20,324 bases of DNA from the IMG/VR virus record IMGVR_UViG_3300033141_003288, positions 1 to 20,324 of that record; one strand, given 5' to 3'. Shown one piece after another: positions 19,617-20,324 of the stretch. Within the stretch, counting starts at the first letter, position 1. Each line of letters starts with the position of its first letter. Origin of the DNA: a virus. The notes beneath the pieces were generated by a model that saw only the letters and a list, made by a program, of their open reading frames with translations, did no database searches and was not told where the DNA came from. A program made the position numbers and the translations under genes.

Positions 19617-20207
19617 ATGTGGACAAAAGAGAAAAAAAGAGAATATGATAAGAAATATTATAGACTACATATTGAGAAAATAAAAAATCGTCATAAAGAA
19701 TGGTATAGAAAAAATTTCGAGAAAGAAAGAGAAAAGAAAAAGAAATATAGAAAATTATATCCTGAAAAAATAAAGAAATATACGAAAAAACATTATAAAG
19801 AATATTGTGAGGAAATAAAAAAACGAAATAAAAAGTATCACGAAAAACATTCTGAACAGATTAAAAAATATATGAGAAAGTGGTATTGTGAGAATCCTGA
19901 TAAAAAACGATTATATTATATGACTCGTAGAGCAAGAAAACGAGGCGCAAAAGGTTCTTTTACTCTTGAGGAATGGCAAGCGAAATTAAAGGAATATCAT
20001 TACCGTTGTGCTTATTGCGGAAAAACGCAAGCACAACACATCAGAGAAACGGGACAAAAACTACATAAAGACCATATTATTCCACTCAAAATGGGCGGAA
20101 CAAATTATATAGATAATATTGTGCCTGCCTGTCGTAGTTGTAATTCAAGAAAACATACTTCTGTATGGATGCATCAGCAAAAGAATTCCACTTTAATAAA
20201 AAAGTAG
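19617..20207 (+). CDS. HNH homing endonuclease with repetitive basic arm (cassette 3)
   Basis: 196 residues from the ATG after the terminator T-run. Residues ~5-100 are a Lys/Tyr/Glu-rich array of loosely repeated ~13-residue units (such as YPEKIKKYTKKHYKEY and HSEQIKKYMRKWY), likely a helical DNA-binding arm. The HNH domain follows: C131-x2-C134, KDHIIPL with D152 and H153, GGTNYIDNIVPACR with N167, C172-x2-C175 and H180. Its C-terminal half matches the decayed copy at 13803-14031, so these two are relatives, while the 17360-17950 protein has a different N-terminus. It appears inserted in a small gene beginning at 19463. Confidence 0.8.
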   Translation: MWTKEKKREYDKKYYRLHIEKIKNRHKEWYRKNFEKEREKKKKYRKLYPEKIKKYTKKHYKEYCEEIKKRNKKYHEKHSEQIKKYMRKWYCENPDKKRLYYMTRRARKRGAKGSFTLEEWQAKLKEYHYRCAYCGKTQAQHIRETGQKLHKDHIIPLKMGGTNYIDNIVPACRSCNSRKHTSVWMHQQKNSTLIKK

Positions 20208-20293
20208 ACGGGAAGGAAGTTCCAGTTTCTGAAGTTTTTGGGAAATATTTGGATAGAATTCTGGAGTCTATTAAAACTGAAGGAGGCAAATAA
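20165..20293 (+). pseudogene. Probable 3' remnant of interrupted gene (or 42-aa gene)
   Basis: A frame overlapping the last 43 bases of the HNH gene continues to TAA at 20293 as FHFNKKVDGKEVPVSEVFGK then YLDRILESIKTEGGK. The region after the HNH stop looks truly coding, yet the only in-frame ATG lies inside the HNH gene with no ribosome binding site. I read it as the tail of the gene starting MKYQVGE at 19463. If so, the cassette replaced or split it near FHFN/KKVDG. It could alternatively be a small overlapping gene. Confidence 0.45.
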
Positions 20294-20294
20294 A

Positions 20295-20324
20295 ATGTCA
20301 ATGGCTGTTGAAGGCGAAAGAAAG
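20295..20324 (+). CDS. Start of next gene (cut by window edge)
   Basis: GGAGG lies 8 bases before the ATG, one base after the previous TAA. Only ten codons are visible (MSMAVEGERK). No function can be assigned. Confidence 0.55.
   Translation, partial: MSMAVEGERK

Noticed and set aside
13643-20207. HNH cassettes as group I introns or as IscB/HEARO-type systems
   Set aside because: No group I core or 3' intron half follows the HNH genes, each has its own promoter, and the proteins are ~196 aa without a RuvC domain, so they are not IscB.

Overview
The window is a piece of a tailed double-stranded DNA bacteriophage or prophage (Caudoviricetes-like), apparently of an uncultured bacterium. The evidence is a recognisable large terminase, portal, scaffold and HK97-type major capsid protein, head-to-tail adaptor and tail protein on the minus strand, facing a plus-strand block with recombination nuclease, single-strand DNA-binding protein, replication initiator and DnaC-like helicase loader. 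Nearly every gene has a strong AGGAGG-type ribosome binding site, intergenic promoters match the sigma-70 consensus exactly, and signal peptides end in AxA. The host therefore uses standard bacterial signals, but the sequence alone does not place it taxonomically. No integrase, lysis gene, tRNA or CRISPR array was seen.

Layout. Positions 1-11318 (minus) are the late operon, read right to left: unknown 126-aa protein, large terminase, a small protein, two extremely basic small proteins, a 69-aa protein, portal, coiled-coil protein, scaffold, decoration-like protein, major capsid protein, zinc-finger and other small proteins, then four consecutive proteins that all begin with Sec signal peptides (two surface-like proteins, the head-tail adaptor, and a tail-fibre-like protein cut by the window edge). 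RNA hairpins sit before the scaffold, before the capsid gene and after it. Positions 11319-11921 have no convincing gene but hold two ~77-bp direct repeats, possibly a packaging site or paired leftward promoters. Positions 11922-13025 (minus) encode a helix-turn-helix protein that may be the small terminase, with an Asn-rich, very AT-rich insert.

Positions 13026-13802 form the regulatory switch region: three consensus sigma-70 promoters (rightward, leftward, rightward), repeated TGTGGT operator-like sites, TTACAAACGCTC repeats and at least one structured RNA. Positions 13803-20324 (plus) are a tightly packed early operon, with most starts overlapping the previous stop as ATGA.

The most notable feature is an RNA-plus-endonuclease cassette present three times (13643-14031, 17159-17950, 19489-20207). 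Each copy has a perfect TTGACA-17-TATAAT promoter, then a short leader in which a 5' segment is complementary to the loop of a terminator hairpin. In the two intact copies the 3' arm of that terminator carries the Shine-Dalgarno sequence of an HNH endonuclease starting just after the T-run. The two intact leaders are related and show compensatory base changes, while their nucleases have unrelated N-terminal domains. One copy appears to split a small gene, one is fused to the end of an upstream gene, and the first has a decayed nuclease. I know of no described system matching this, but could not search RNA family databases.
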